Part shown: positions 48,079-55,900 of the stretch, one piece after another
Numbering within the stretch: the stretch's first letter is position 1
Layout: each line of letters begins with the position of its first letter
DNA from: an uncultured Lachnospiraceae bacterium
GTDB lineage: Bacteria > Bacillota > Clostridia > Lachnospirales > Lachnospiraceae
Direction of reading: 5' to 3'
DNA length: 64,000 nt
Assembly: GCA_902786205.1 (NCBI GenBank)
Contig: CADABQ010000010.1
Location: forward strand, 93,932-157,931
Program-made: the position numbers and the translations under genes
Notes under the pieces: generated by a model
What the model saw: the letters and a program-made list of their open reading frames with translations, nothing else
What the model was told of the DNA's origin: nothing
Database searches by the model: none

Positions 48079-48948
48079 ATGTTTCGATATGAATTAAAGA
48101 AAAATATATACTCTGCCAAAAATTATTTGATTTACGTGCTTTGGTTGTTTCCGATATGTATAAGTTTTATTTTTACCTTTTTGGATAAGAGACAATTAAG
48201 GGCAGATTTAACGACTCAGGCTGTAGATGTTAATTTACAATATGCAAGGCAACTTTATGATGGAACGAATGTTTTTTCATATATTTTAAATTTTTTTATG
48301 TCTTCTGATTTTTATATGATTTTTCTTTTAGTGTTACTTCTCTCTTTAGGGATAAATTTTGGAAAAAGAGAGTTTGAGTTAAGAAATTTGGGAAGTGGGA
48401 ATATGCTGTTTACCCGAATTGATATATGGAAAGGAAATATAAAAATAATTGTAGCACAGGTGATATCCTCTAATATAATGATAATTATTTTTTTTACAGT
48501 TGTAACTGTTTTAATGAGCATTATTTCTCCAGTAAAGCAATGTGAAATATTTAATTTGAATATTCCGATTGAGACAAGTTCAATATGGAAATGCTTGAAA
48601 TTAGAACTAGAATATGTATTAAAATTGTGCGTTTTTGTTTCGGGAGGAATTATATTTAATTATGTTTTATCCTATTTCATTAATAATAAATATATTTCAA
48701 GTATATTTTTAGCAGCAATATATATTGTGCCAGTATTTGCTTGTACAATTGTTTCTGGAATTTCAACTGAGATGGGGGATATTATTTCGTATATTGTGCC
48801 GGATCGTTATTTGTTTAGTGTGTATAACAGATATGCAACTGGTAGTTTTTCTGTTATTAATGAGATCGTTTTTCCGGTTTTATATGGTTTGATTATATGG
48901 GTAGTTTCAGAAATATATCATAAAGAGGTGAAGAAAAATTACCTATGA
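48079..48948 (+). CDS. ABC-2-like membrane protein of the exporter/immunity cassette
   Basis: The 289-residue product has about six hydrophobic segments (first at about residues 17-36, LIYVLWLFPICISFIFTF). A loop carries FGKREFELRNLGSGN, followed by IDIWKGNIKIIVAQ, the cytosolic-face pattern of ABC-2 permeases. GGAGG lies just before the ATG. It overlaps the next gene by 4 bases. It probably forms the membrane part of a transporter with the two following genes and the ATPase. Confidence 0.72.
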   Translation: MFRYELKKNIYSAKNYLIYVLWLFPICISFIFTFLDKRQLRADLTTQAVDVNLQYARQLYDGTNVFSYILNFFMSSDFYMIFLLVLLLSLGINFGKREFELRNLGSGNMLFTRIDIWKGNIKIIVAQVISSNIMIIIFFTVVTVLMSIISPVKQCEIFNLNIPIETSSIWKCLKLELEYVLKLCVFVSGGIIFNYVLSYFINNKYISSIFLAAIYIVPVFACTIVSGISTEMGDIISYIVPDRYLFSVYNRYATGSFSVINEIVFPVLYGLIIWVVSEIYHKEVKKNYL

Positions 48949-49580
48949 AAATACAAGGTATGAAGGCTATCTTTTTAGTTTTAGCGGTGTTGATATTTTG
49001 GAATTATGTAGCATGGGATATCTGCCAAACAGTACAAGGAAAAATAGATGTTACACAGTACTTGGAAGTAGTAATGTTTAATTATCAGAAAATTTTATTT
49101 AATAATGCTATATGTATATTATCTATATTGTTAACAACAATAACCAATTTTAAGCGTGAAGAATATTTAGTTCGTGCCAAAAAACGCAATTTTTTTATTC
49201 AGATTAGAGAAATTATTAAATGTACTAGCCTATATTCTTTATTTGTAATGTTAATTGTAATCGGAGCAGGTAAGTCAATCATAGAATTTAATGCAAATTC
49301 TTTTTGGAATATAGTGAAATATGGCGTTGTTTATTGGATAATCAATTATGGATTTTGTGTGTTTTATTATTTGATAGTATCTATCAAGAATAAGCAGATT
49401 GCTTTCTTAATTGAGGGTTCAATCGCTTTGATTATACTTTTGACTATCCATTATTATGTATTTTATTTTATTGATACACCAAGGTTTTGTCTGAAAGTAT
49501 GGTTCATAGTATTTATTTTAGTTGGCATATTGTCTTCGGTCGGTTTACATAATGATTTAAAAGAAAAGGAATACATGTAA
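48945..49580 (+). CDS. Membrane protein of the ABC cassette
   Basis: The 211-residue product has six hydrophobic segments and a central charged loop (NFKREEYLVRAKKRNFFIQI) like that in ABC-2 subunits (KRxEYLVRxxxR). The overlap of 4 bases upstream and a gap of 1 base downstream show tight coupling. No closer family is recognised. Confidence 0.65.
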   Translation: MKIQGMKAIFLVLAVLIFWNYVAWDICQTVQGKIDVTQYLEVVMFNYQKILFNNAICILSILLTTITNFKREEYLVRAKKRNFFIQIREIIKCTSLYSLFVMLIVIGAGKSIIEFNANSFWNIVKYGVVYWIINYGFCVFYYLIVSIKNKQIAFLIEGSIALIILLTIHYYVFYFIDTPRFCLKVWFIVFILVGILSSVGLHNDLKEKEYM

Positions 49581-49581
49581 G

Positions 49582-50211
49582 ATGGGTATATTTATTGTTC
49601 TTGTAGGAATGGCGTACTTTTTATATTTTATGAATGGATGTAAAACAATAGATCAAATTATGGAGGTCTTGTATATTGGAGTTAAGGGTGGACATTATTC
49701 TGTTTTGACTATTATAATTCACTTTTTGATTTATTTTTATGTTATTTTTCAGACGGAGCGATTACTTGGGGCACAGGGAAAACTGTATTATATGCTTAGG
49801 AGCAGAGTAAAAAATAATGAGGAGTTCTTAAAAATGCAGGGAATAGAACTTTTTAAAAATGATATTTTATTACTTGTTGGGAGAGTATTAGCAGATTGCT
49901 TTATAATGTTTATTTTTAGAAAAAATACCTTTTGTACAACATATGTTTTGATGGTATTGTTTTTTGCAACAATGGTTGCATTGATTTCTATGATAGGACT
50001 TTTTATGTATTATTATACAGTGAAAATTTATTTGAGTAATATATTAGGTTGCTGTGTTCTAGTGATGTGTTTTATACACATTTTGCTTAATGGATGGATA
50101 AAAGTGCGCTTTTATAATGTGATTGGATTTGAAATTGCAATTGGAATTGTATGTGTTGCAGAAAGTATTATGGTATTAAAAAATAGAGTTAAAGAGATTG
50201 AGAGGGTGTAA
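49582..50211 (+). CDS. Membrane protein of the ABC cassette
   Basis: The 209-residue product has six hydrophobic segments. A cytosolic loop after the second resembles the preceding protein (QGKLYYMLRSRVKNNEEFLK), so the two look like paralogous permease subunits. It starts 1 base after the previous stop and is followed 3 bases later by the ATPase gene. Confidence 0.65.
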   Translation: MGIFIVLVGMAYFLYFMNGCKTIDQIMEVLYIGVKGGHYSVLTIIIHFLIYFYVIFQTERLLGAQGKLYYMLRSRVKNNEEFLKMQGIELFKNDILLLVGRVLADCFIMFIFRKNTFCTTYVLMVLFFATMVALISMIGLFMYYYTVKIYLSNILGCCVLVMCFIHILLNGWIKVRFYNVIGFEIAIGIVCVAESIMVLKNRVKEIERV

Positions 50212-50214
50212 TTT

Positions 50215-50829
50215 ATGCTTCAAGTAAAAAATGTATCAAAAAAGATAAAAGGTAAAATGGTTTTGCAGAATATAAATTTGAAATTTGAAGAGGGAAAGAT
50301 GTATCTATTACAAGGCCACAATGGTTGTGGAAAAACAATGTTATTGCGATTGTTGTGTGGTTTGATTTCGCCAACTATGGGAGAAGTATGCAAGAATCCG
50401 GAGTATGAATATGGTGTAATGATTGAAAACCCAAGTTTTATAGAGGAAAAAAGTGGTTATTATAATTTGAAATATCTTGCAAGTGTGAGAAATCAAATTA
50501 ATACGGAACAAATTAATGCTATGTTGAAAAAATTTGGATTGTTTTCTGTGAAAAATCAAAGAGTAAGAAAATATTCACTTGGTATGAAACAACGTATGGG
50601 AATTATCCAAGCGATTATGGAGAATCCTAACATTATTTTATTAGATGAGCCATTTAATGCCTTAGATGAAAAAAATTATAATATCACATTAGAGGAATTG
50701 ATAAAGGCAAAAGAGGATGGGAGGATAGTTATTGTTGCAGCACATTTGGTTCAGGAAAAGGCATTAGAATTTTTTGACGAAAAAATAATTATGGAGGATG
50801 GAAGTGTGAAAGAGATTGTGACTTTGTAG
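50215..50829 (+). CDS. ABC transporter ATP-binding protein of the Agr module
   Basis: The 204-residue ATPase has Walker A GHNGCGKTM, the degenerate signature YSLGMKQRMGI, Walker B IILLDEPFNALD and the H-loop AAHL. The signature YSLGMKQR is typical of bacteriocin self-immunity and ABC-2 exporter ATPases (BcrA/LanF type). It closes the five-gene unit that starts with the secreted protein, so it may export that product or protect the producer. No clear terminator follows. Confidence 0.88.
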   Translation: MLQVKNVSKKIKGKMVLQNINLKFEEGKMYLLQGHNGCGKTMLLRLLCGLISPTMGEVCKNPEYEYGVMIENPSFIEEKSGYYNLKYLASVRNQINTEQINAMLKKFGLFSVKNQRVRKYSLGMKQRMGIIQAIMENPNIILLDEPFNALDEKNYNITLEELIKAKEDGRIVIVAAHLVQEKALEFFDEKIIMEDGSVKEIVTL

Positions 50830-51236
50830 AGTGAAGCATACTTTTGTTCTACAGTGGTGTTGTTCGTTTTTATTTTGCCCTTTTCAACGCAGCAACAGGT
50901 GAAAAAGAAAAATGGTTTTTTATGGTGTCCATGTAGGAAGGAAGTATTGAAATTGTTTTATCGGTTCTTGCATAGGTACATATTTTTTGCTATAATGAAA
51001 CGTCCAGTAAAAGGAGTTGACTGTTATTAAAATTAACCTTTGTAGCTTTCCATTTTAGCAGAATTTTTTATTCATAAGAATATGCATCAATCCATAAGCT
51101 CTATGCTAAATGAAGCGGATTAAAAAATGCTATATTCCAAAGATGAAAAGAAAACGAATAAATAAGAAAAGTTATTGTGCAGTCAATTTGGAAAACTATA
51201 GAAAAAGATGCAAATTGAAAAGGAGAAGAAAAATAA
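50830..51236 (+). promoter_or_regulatory. Intergenic region before the VanZ gene
   Basis: This 407-base gap contains a good promoter (TTGCAT 50968-50973, 17 bases, TATAAT 50991-50996 with TGC extension) and then about 240 bases of leader. The leader has only very short open frames (at most 15 codons) lacking proper ribosome binding sites. One of these, ending near 51122, could be a gene remnant but is too short to identify. Confidence 0.45.
50968..50996 (+). promoter_or_regulatory. Predicted promoter of the second VanZ gene
   Basis: TTGCAT, 17 bases, TATAAT with an extended TGC just before the -10 box. The start codon is about 240 bases downstream. Confidence 0.6.
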
Positions 51237-51788
51237 ATGGAAGTAATAGGGGCAATTAATCATTATCTTGTGCAATGCATGCAAATAGCAATCTTATTGT
51301 TTGTATGTATAGAAAGTGTGCAATTTATTGTTTTTAGGAGAAAGAAACAGTTATATTCGTATCTTTTTTCTTATATTTTTTGTACATATCTGATTGCTGT
51401 TTTTATTTTGACAGATGCATTTGGATTTGTTTTATCAGGAGGTTTTCCTGAGTATTTCATGGAACCTAATTTTATTCCTATTGTAGACACGATAAGAAGT
51501 TTAAAAGAAAATTTTGTAGGTGAAGCTACACAACTTCTTCTGAATATAATTTTGTTTATACCTTTTGGTTTTTTTCTTCCATTAGCAATGGAGAATGTTA
51601 GATGGAATATTAAAAAAATAACAGTGGTTACTGTGTTTGCGGTGTGTGCGATTGAGTTTATGGAATATTTATCAGGTAGGTATATGGATGTTGATGATTT
51701 AAATGTGAATACGTTGGGAAGTGTGAGTGGATATATATTATATTTGGGAATATCAAAAGTGAAAGGAGTCATAGCATTAAGGAAATAG
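51237..51788 (+). CDS. VanZ-family membrane protein
   Basis: The 183-residue product has four to five membrane helices. It carries the VanZ blocks LLLNIILFIPFGFFLPLAME and CAIEFMEYLSGRYMDVDDL followed by NVNTLGSVSGYILY. Length is normal for a stand-alone VanZ. AAAGGAGAAG precedes the ATG. The function of most VanZ homologues is unknown. The location beside TIR-SLOG and a recombinase suggests it belongs to accessory DNA. It is only distantly similar to the larger VanZ protein encoded at 24873. Confidence 0.82.
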   Translation: MEVIGAINHYLVQCMQIAILLFVCIESVQFIVFRRKKQLYSYLFSYIFCTYLIAVFILTDAFGFVLSGGFPEYFMEPNFIPIVDTIRSLKENFVGEATQLLLNIILFIPFGFFLPLAMENVRWNIKKITVVTVFAVCAIEFMEYLSGRYMDVDDLNVNTLGSVSGYILYLGISKVKGVIALRK

Positions 51789-51873
51789 GCAAAAATATTC
51801 ATTACATTTATCGGAGGATTTTAACAGCGAAGGTGTAAAGTTTACAGTGTCAGGCTCAATAAACTTGAGCTAC

Positions 51874-51908
51874 AAGGCTCGGAGTATATCCGAGCCTTAT
51901 TTTTTTTA
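51874..51908 (+). terminator. Terminator after the VanZ gene
   Basis: AAGGCTCGG (51874-51882) pairs with CCGAGCCTT (51890-51898), followed by a T-run to 51908. A smaller hairpin (GGCTCAA/TTGAGCT) lies just before it. Confidence 0.9.
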
Positions 51909-52063
51909 GCAAGTATATAAGGTGTCATTCCTACGAGTTTCTCTTATAATACATACTGCAGATTGCAAAAATGAGTTTCCGTTTATTTATATATTATAAA
52001 AATACTGATTGGATTTTAATTAGAAAATTATATAAGATAAATACATTTTCATAGAACTAAAAA

Positions 52064-52107
52064 GACCAAATATGATAGAAAAATGTCGTTTTATGCAAAA
52101 TGGGTTG
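52064..52107 (+). promoter_or_regulatory. Upstream element of the TIR-SLOG gene shared with the Agr-linked secreted-protein gene
   Basis: GACCAAA (52064-52070) and TGTCGTTTT (52084-52092) have the same relative spacing as in the element at 47398-47426. The stretch 52064-52107 aligns without gaps to 47398-47441 at 32 of 44 positions by my count. TTGTAA (52105-52110) could be a -35, but the matching -10 (TAAATA, 52128-52133) is poor. The rest of the gap 51789-52228 holds the VanZ terminator and a 19-codon frame (52168-52227) that ends 1 base before the TIR-SLOG start. Confidence 0.45.
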
Positions 52108-52228
52108 TAATAACGTTTGAATTATAGTAAATAAAAAGTATTAGGAGGAATTGGAAGAAGACCATTTATGGTGGATAACTTTCTTTGCGTTTCACATTTT
52201 ATAAGAGAAAGCGATGGGAGAGGGTAAT

Positions 52229-54070
52229 ATGAATGTGATTTTTTGTAGACCAGAACTCACAATGCAAGTTTCTGGGGATGTAAAGCTTTTTTTTAATGAG
52301 TGTAATGCGATCTTTGAAAAGTACATATATAATTTTCGCATTATAGGTTCGTATGAAATCATAAGGCAAGTTATGCTTGAAGATGTAGATCAAGATGATA
52401 TTTTAATATTTTTCACATCAGAGGATGGAGTATACGATAAGCGGATGTTAAGATTGCTTGAAAAGTATAATAATGTTCAATGCAGAATATGGCCTATTGC
52501 AATGGAAAATATGCCACACTGCAGGAGGCCACCGGAACCAGTTGCTCAAAGGCAGAGTTTTGATGTGGCTTGCAGGAAGGAGAATAGAAATCCATTCAAT
52601 AATAATATAAAGGCTATAGCCCAGATATTTGCACGAAAAATTGTTGCTCAAACATTATCTCCTCTTTATAGTGATGATGTTTTGTATTTTATCAGTCATA
52701 GTAGGAAGGATGGAGAAAAAATTGCATCTAAACTTGCTGATGGTCTAAGGCTTTTGACAAGAGAAAGAAATGTTTACCGCGATGTGGTAAATGTGCAGGT
52801 TGGGGATGATGCTCAGAAGGACATTGATGAACATCTAAGGGTAAGTGATGTGTTGATTTTTTTACAGACAGAGCATGCTCAATATTCGAAATATATCATG
52901 AAGGAACTGTGTTATGCACTACTTAATGATATACCTATATTGTGGATTCAGATTGATAATGCTTTGTATAATGAGATGGAGATAAGACCATACGAGCATC
53001 CAATTCTTCAATATAGTAGCGAAGAGTTTTTGGATTCGAAGCGACTTGTAGAAATTGTAGATGAAATAGAAGATAAATGCTTTCAATTAATTATGAATTC
53101 ATCTGGACAAGTATATTCTTATGTGGAGTGTTTTATGGAAATGAGTAGAGAAAATAAAATTAGGCTACAATGTGATGGAGAAAATGCGTTAGCGTATCAG
53201 TTAGAGTATATTGAAAATGTGAAGGATCAATATGATCTTGGTATTAGAAAGCATTACATACAATGTTTTGGAAGAAATCCTAAAAAGAGTGATATTGAAA
53301 AATTTTGTACAAATGTAAAAAGTAAGGAAATCTATAATGAATGTAATAAACTGTTTTTACTTTCAACTCATGGGAAGAGGGAGAGTAAGATTGGCGATAA
53401 TAGGATTTTTGAGGAAAATTATGAGGATTATCTTGCAAATATTCAGAATGTATTGGGGCAATATAGCCCTAAGAGGGAAAAAAGAATTATAATTTCAGGT
53501 GCATTTCCAGACTGTGATGAAATATATAAGAATTCACTGACAGAAGCCGTTATTATATATGCTAGGCAGATTATTCGAAATGGTTATACATTAGTGTTTG
53601 GTGCCCATCCTACATTTCAAGAAATTATTTTTAAAATTGGTGAGTTATATTCTTCTGATGTGCTCTATTCAATAGAGATGCATATGTCTCGGGAATATAC
53701 AGAGAGATATAACTTGGATTTGTTAAGAAAAAAATGTCATTTAGTTTTAGCAGATAGTATACAAGAAATGCGACAAAACATGATATGTAAAAAAAAGGCA
53801 GAGATGTTGATTTGCCTTGGTGGAAAAATAAAAGAGGATTCGTCACAGCAAGGTGTGGATATTGAAGTGGGTTTGGCGAGAAGATGTGGGATACCAGTAG
53901 CGCTTGTAGGTACAGTGGGAGGACGTTCAAGTCAATATGCATATGAATTGCTAAAACAAAGAAAATGGAAATTAATAAATCCGTGGGGAAGTGAATTAAA
54001 TGAAAGCTTATTTTATAACGTAAATCACAGACTTATGGTGGAGAGATTACTGAGTAAAATTTCTAAGTAA
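52229..54070 (+). CDS. TIR-SLOG protein, candidate antiphage defence effector
   Basis: The 613-residue product has three parts. Residues 1-110 look like a degenerate Rossmann/TIR-like domain (DQDDILIFFTSEDGVYD). Residues about 149-290 form a TIR domain: VLYFISHSRKDGEKIA, then VSDVLIFLQTEHAQYSKYI and MKELCYALLNDIPILWIQID. The Glu at 226 in MKELC sits where catalytic NADase glutamates lie. Residues about 418-565 form a SLOG-type nucleotide-binding domain (IIISGAFPDCDEI, GYTLVFGAHP, MLICLGGK, GVDIEVGLARRCGIPVALVG). SLOG domains sense ADP-ribose-type signals in Thoeris ThsA. No ThsA or ThsB partner is adjacent, so it may act alone. ATG 52229 is chosen for GGGAG at 8 bases. An in-frame ATG at 52214 is possible. 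Confidence 0.82.
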   Translation: MNVIFCRPELTMQVSGDVKLFFNECNAIFEKYIYNFRIIGSYEIIRQVMLEDVDQDDILIFFTSEDGVYDKRMLRLLEKYNNVQCRIWPIAMENMPHCRRPPEPVAQRQSFDVACRKENRNPFNNNIKAIAQIFARKIVAQTLSPLYSDDVLYFISHSRKDGEKIASKLADGLRLLTRERNVYRDVVNVQVGDDAQKDIDEHLRVSDVLIFLQTEHAQYSKYIMKELCYALLNDIPILWIQIDNALYNEMEIRPYEHPILQYSSEEFLDSKRLVEIVDEIEDKCFQLIMNSSGQVYSYVECFMEMSRENKIRLQCDGENALAYQLEYIENVKDQYDLGIRKHYIQCFGRNPKKSDIEKFCTNVKSKEIYNECNKLFLLSTHGKRESKIGDNRIFEENYEDYLANIQNVLGQYSPKREKRIIISGAFPDCDEIYKNSLTEAVIIYARQIIRNGYTLVFGAHPTFQEIIFKIGELYSSDVLYSIEMHMSREYTERYNLDLLRKKCHLVLADSIQEMRQNMICKKKAEMLICLGGKIKEDSSQQGVDIEVGLARRCGIPVALVGTVGGRSSQYAYELLKQRKWKLINPWGSELNESLFYNVNHRLMVERLLSKISK

Positions 54071-54346
54071 GAAGCAGAGTGTTACATTTAGTGTAATGTT
54101 TATTAACACGCTATTAGCATTAAAAGGTCCGATTAGATAGGGGGGATTTATTGATGATTAAGAGAAAAATGAGAAAAAAATGTTTAAAACACAATTAGGG
54201 TTTCTTGGAAAATCTTTACAGAGATATATACCCAAGATACTGAAATCGAAGGTGAAGGTAGTATAATATTTTATTGATAATTTGAAGTTATCTATTAAAA
54301 GAGAATAATCCATCATAGTACTGGTAGAGTGTTAGAATCTTTACAA

Positions 54347-55264
54347 TTATATCTGAAAATCCTTTCTCGGATGTTTTGTGGTTAAGATGTCCTTTTGCTT
54401 TGCTACAGTAACATGAGTGTATATTTCTGTAACATTAATAGAGCTATGTCCTAACATTTCTTGAATAAATCGGATATCAACGCCTGTATCTAATAAACAG
54501 GTTGCAAAAGTGTGTCGGAACATATGTGGCGTGATATGTAAATCGATATTAGCAAGAGAAGAGTATTTTTTTATCATTCTGCGGACGGATTGATCAGATA
54601 ATGCCTTTCCAGACTGATTTGCGAAAAAATGATTACAGTTTTTAATTTCAGTATTAAAAATAATTTTATATTCCTTTAAGATACGGATGACAGCATCATT
54701 TCCAATTTGGATACGTCTTTCTTTACCACCTTTTCCGTAGATGAGAATGGTTCCGTCAATGAGATTTACATCATTACTTTTAAGGGTGCATAGTTCAGAA
54801 ATTCTTATTCCTGTGGCAAATAATAGTTCTGCAACTGCGGCGTCTCTTAAGGCATTTCGCTTCTGATAATCGGTTTTAGCATTGTTGCGTTGCTTGTAAA
54901 TTGTGGTCAAAAATGTTTCAACCGTATGTAGTGGTATTGTTTTGGGTAATATGACAGGCTCGCGAAAATGTACCTGTATTTTGTTGAAAGGATTCTGTAG
55001 AATGATATCTTTGTATTCAAAATGAAAAAAGGCTTTTAATGCGGCTATTTTTCTCTTTACAGTTTTAGGTTTATATTGTTGGTGAAGTTTTGCAATATAG
55101 TCTTCAAGTGTTTTGAATGTAATTTGTGCAATTTCTTGTGATGAAGTTTGCTCAGAAAATTGGCGTAAGTCAATTTTATAAGCCTTTAGTGTTTTTTTAT
55201 CCAATCGTTTTTGGTTATTGCAGTATTCTAAATATTTTTTTATAAGCGTTTGTAAGTTATCCAT
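54347..55264 (-). CDS. Tyrosine recombinase, XerC/XerD-like
   Basis: The 305-residue product has an N-terminal SAM-like core-binding domain (about 1-95) and a catalytic domain with the Arg in ATGIRISELC, the Lys in IYGKGGKERRI, HMFRHTFA, LGHSS and the nucleophile Tyr in TEIYTHV. All catalytic residues (R-K-H-R-H-Y) are present, so it should be active. AAAGGAGACTAAT precedes the ATG. It lies alone at the right end of the accessory block, where an integrase would mark a mobile region, but it could also be a second Xer-type enzyme. No att site was found by eye. Confidence 0.9.
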   Translation of the reverse strand: MDNLQTLIKKYLEYCNNQKRLDKKTLKAYKIDLRQFSEQTSSQEIAQITFKTLEDYIAKLHQQYKPKTVKRKIAALKAFFHFEYKDIILQNPFNKIQVHFREPVILPKTIPLHTVETFLTTIYKQRNNAKTDYQKRNALRDAAVAELLFATGIRISELCTLKSNDVNLIDGTILIYGKGGKERRIQIGNDAVIRILKEYKIIFNTEIKNCNHFFANQSGKALSDQSVRRMIKKYSSLANIDLHITPHMFRHTFATCLLDTGVDIRFIQEMLGHSSINVTEIYTHVTVAKQKDILTTKHPRKDFQI

Positions 55265-55900
55265 ATTAGTCTCCTTTATTTTTTGGTATTATAAAAGCTA
55301 TATCGTACAATACTATATAAGTTGGTTATAATTCAGCAGTTAAAAAATAAAACTGAAAAACTGTTCTGTTAAAAAAATTTTATGGATTACTTGTTCCATA
55401 GCCAGGAATAGTTACTATTGCGTAAAGTTGTGAGAGTGGATATACCTATTTTGTGTGATAAAGTTATGGGATTGATACTGGTAAAGTGGAAAAAATAAGA
55501 TAATTTAGATGATTCATAGAATACTATTTACAATTGTTATGTAAAAGAAAGCCAAATACTGGATATAATACCCAAAGAATAGGAAAAAAAATTGTGGGAA
55601 TATACTAAAAAAGGAAAGGAAAAAATATAGGAAAAAAGTTGGTAAAAAGTAAAAAAGTATTGAAAAATAAGGAAAAAAGAGGGGGTAAAATAGAAATTAA
55701 GTGAACAGATTGAAAATATACAAAATGCACAAAAATAAACGCAAAATAACAGGATAAAAAGAAGAAATCAACAAACGAATGTGATGAAATTGTTACAAAA
55801 GTGTTAAAAAAAATTAAAATTTCTATTGGAAAAAACTTAGATTTTGGTATATAATAAAAGAAGCTTTAAGAAAGTTTAATCTATGAAGGAGGAATTGGAA
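55265..55900 (+). promoter_or_regulatory. Long intergenic region before the first amylase gene, with phased A-tracts
   Basis: This 636-base gap has no credible open frame. From about 55575 to 55700 the + strand is almost only A and G, with A-runs recurring every 8-12 bases, a pattern that bends DNA. Downstream lies the amylase promoter. No obvious catabolite-repression (cre) site was seen. Confidence 0.5.
55826..55855 (+). promoter_or_regulatory. Predicted promoter of the first amylase gene
   Basis: TTGGAA (55826-55831), 18 bases, TATAAT (55850-55855). It is followed 29 bases later by AAGGAGG (55885-55891), which sets the GTG start at 55901. Confidence 0.6.

Noticed and set aside
50997..51236. 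Short frames in the VanZ leader as leader peptides or gene remnants
   Set aside because: None exceeds about 15 codons from a start, none has a well-placed ribosome binding site, and no homology is recognisable.
54154..54198. 14-codon basic peptide frame with a G-rich upstream stretch after the TIR-SLOG gene
   Set aside because: Too short, low complexity (mostly Lys and Arg), and no context to support a real product.
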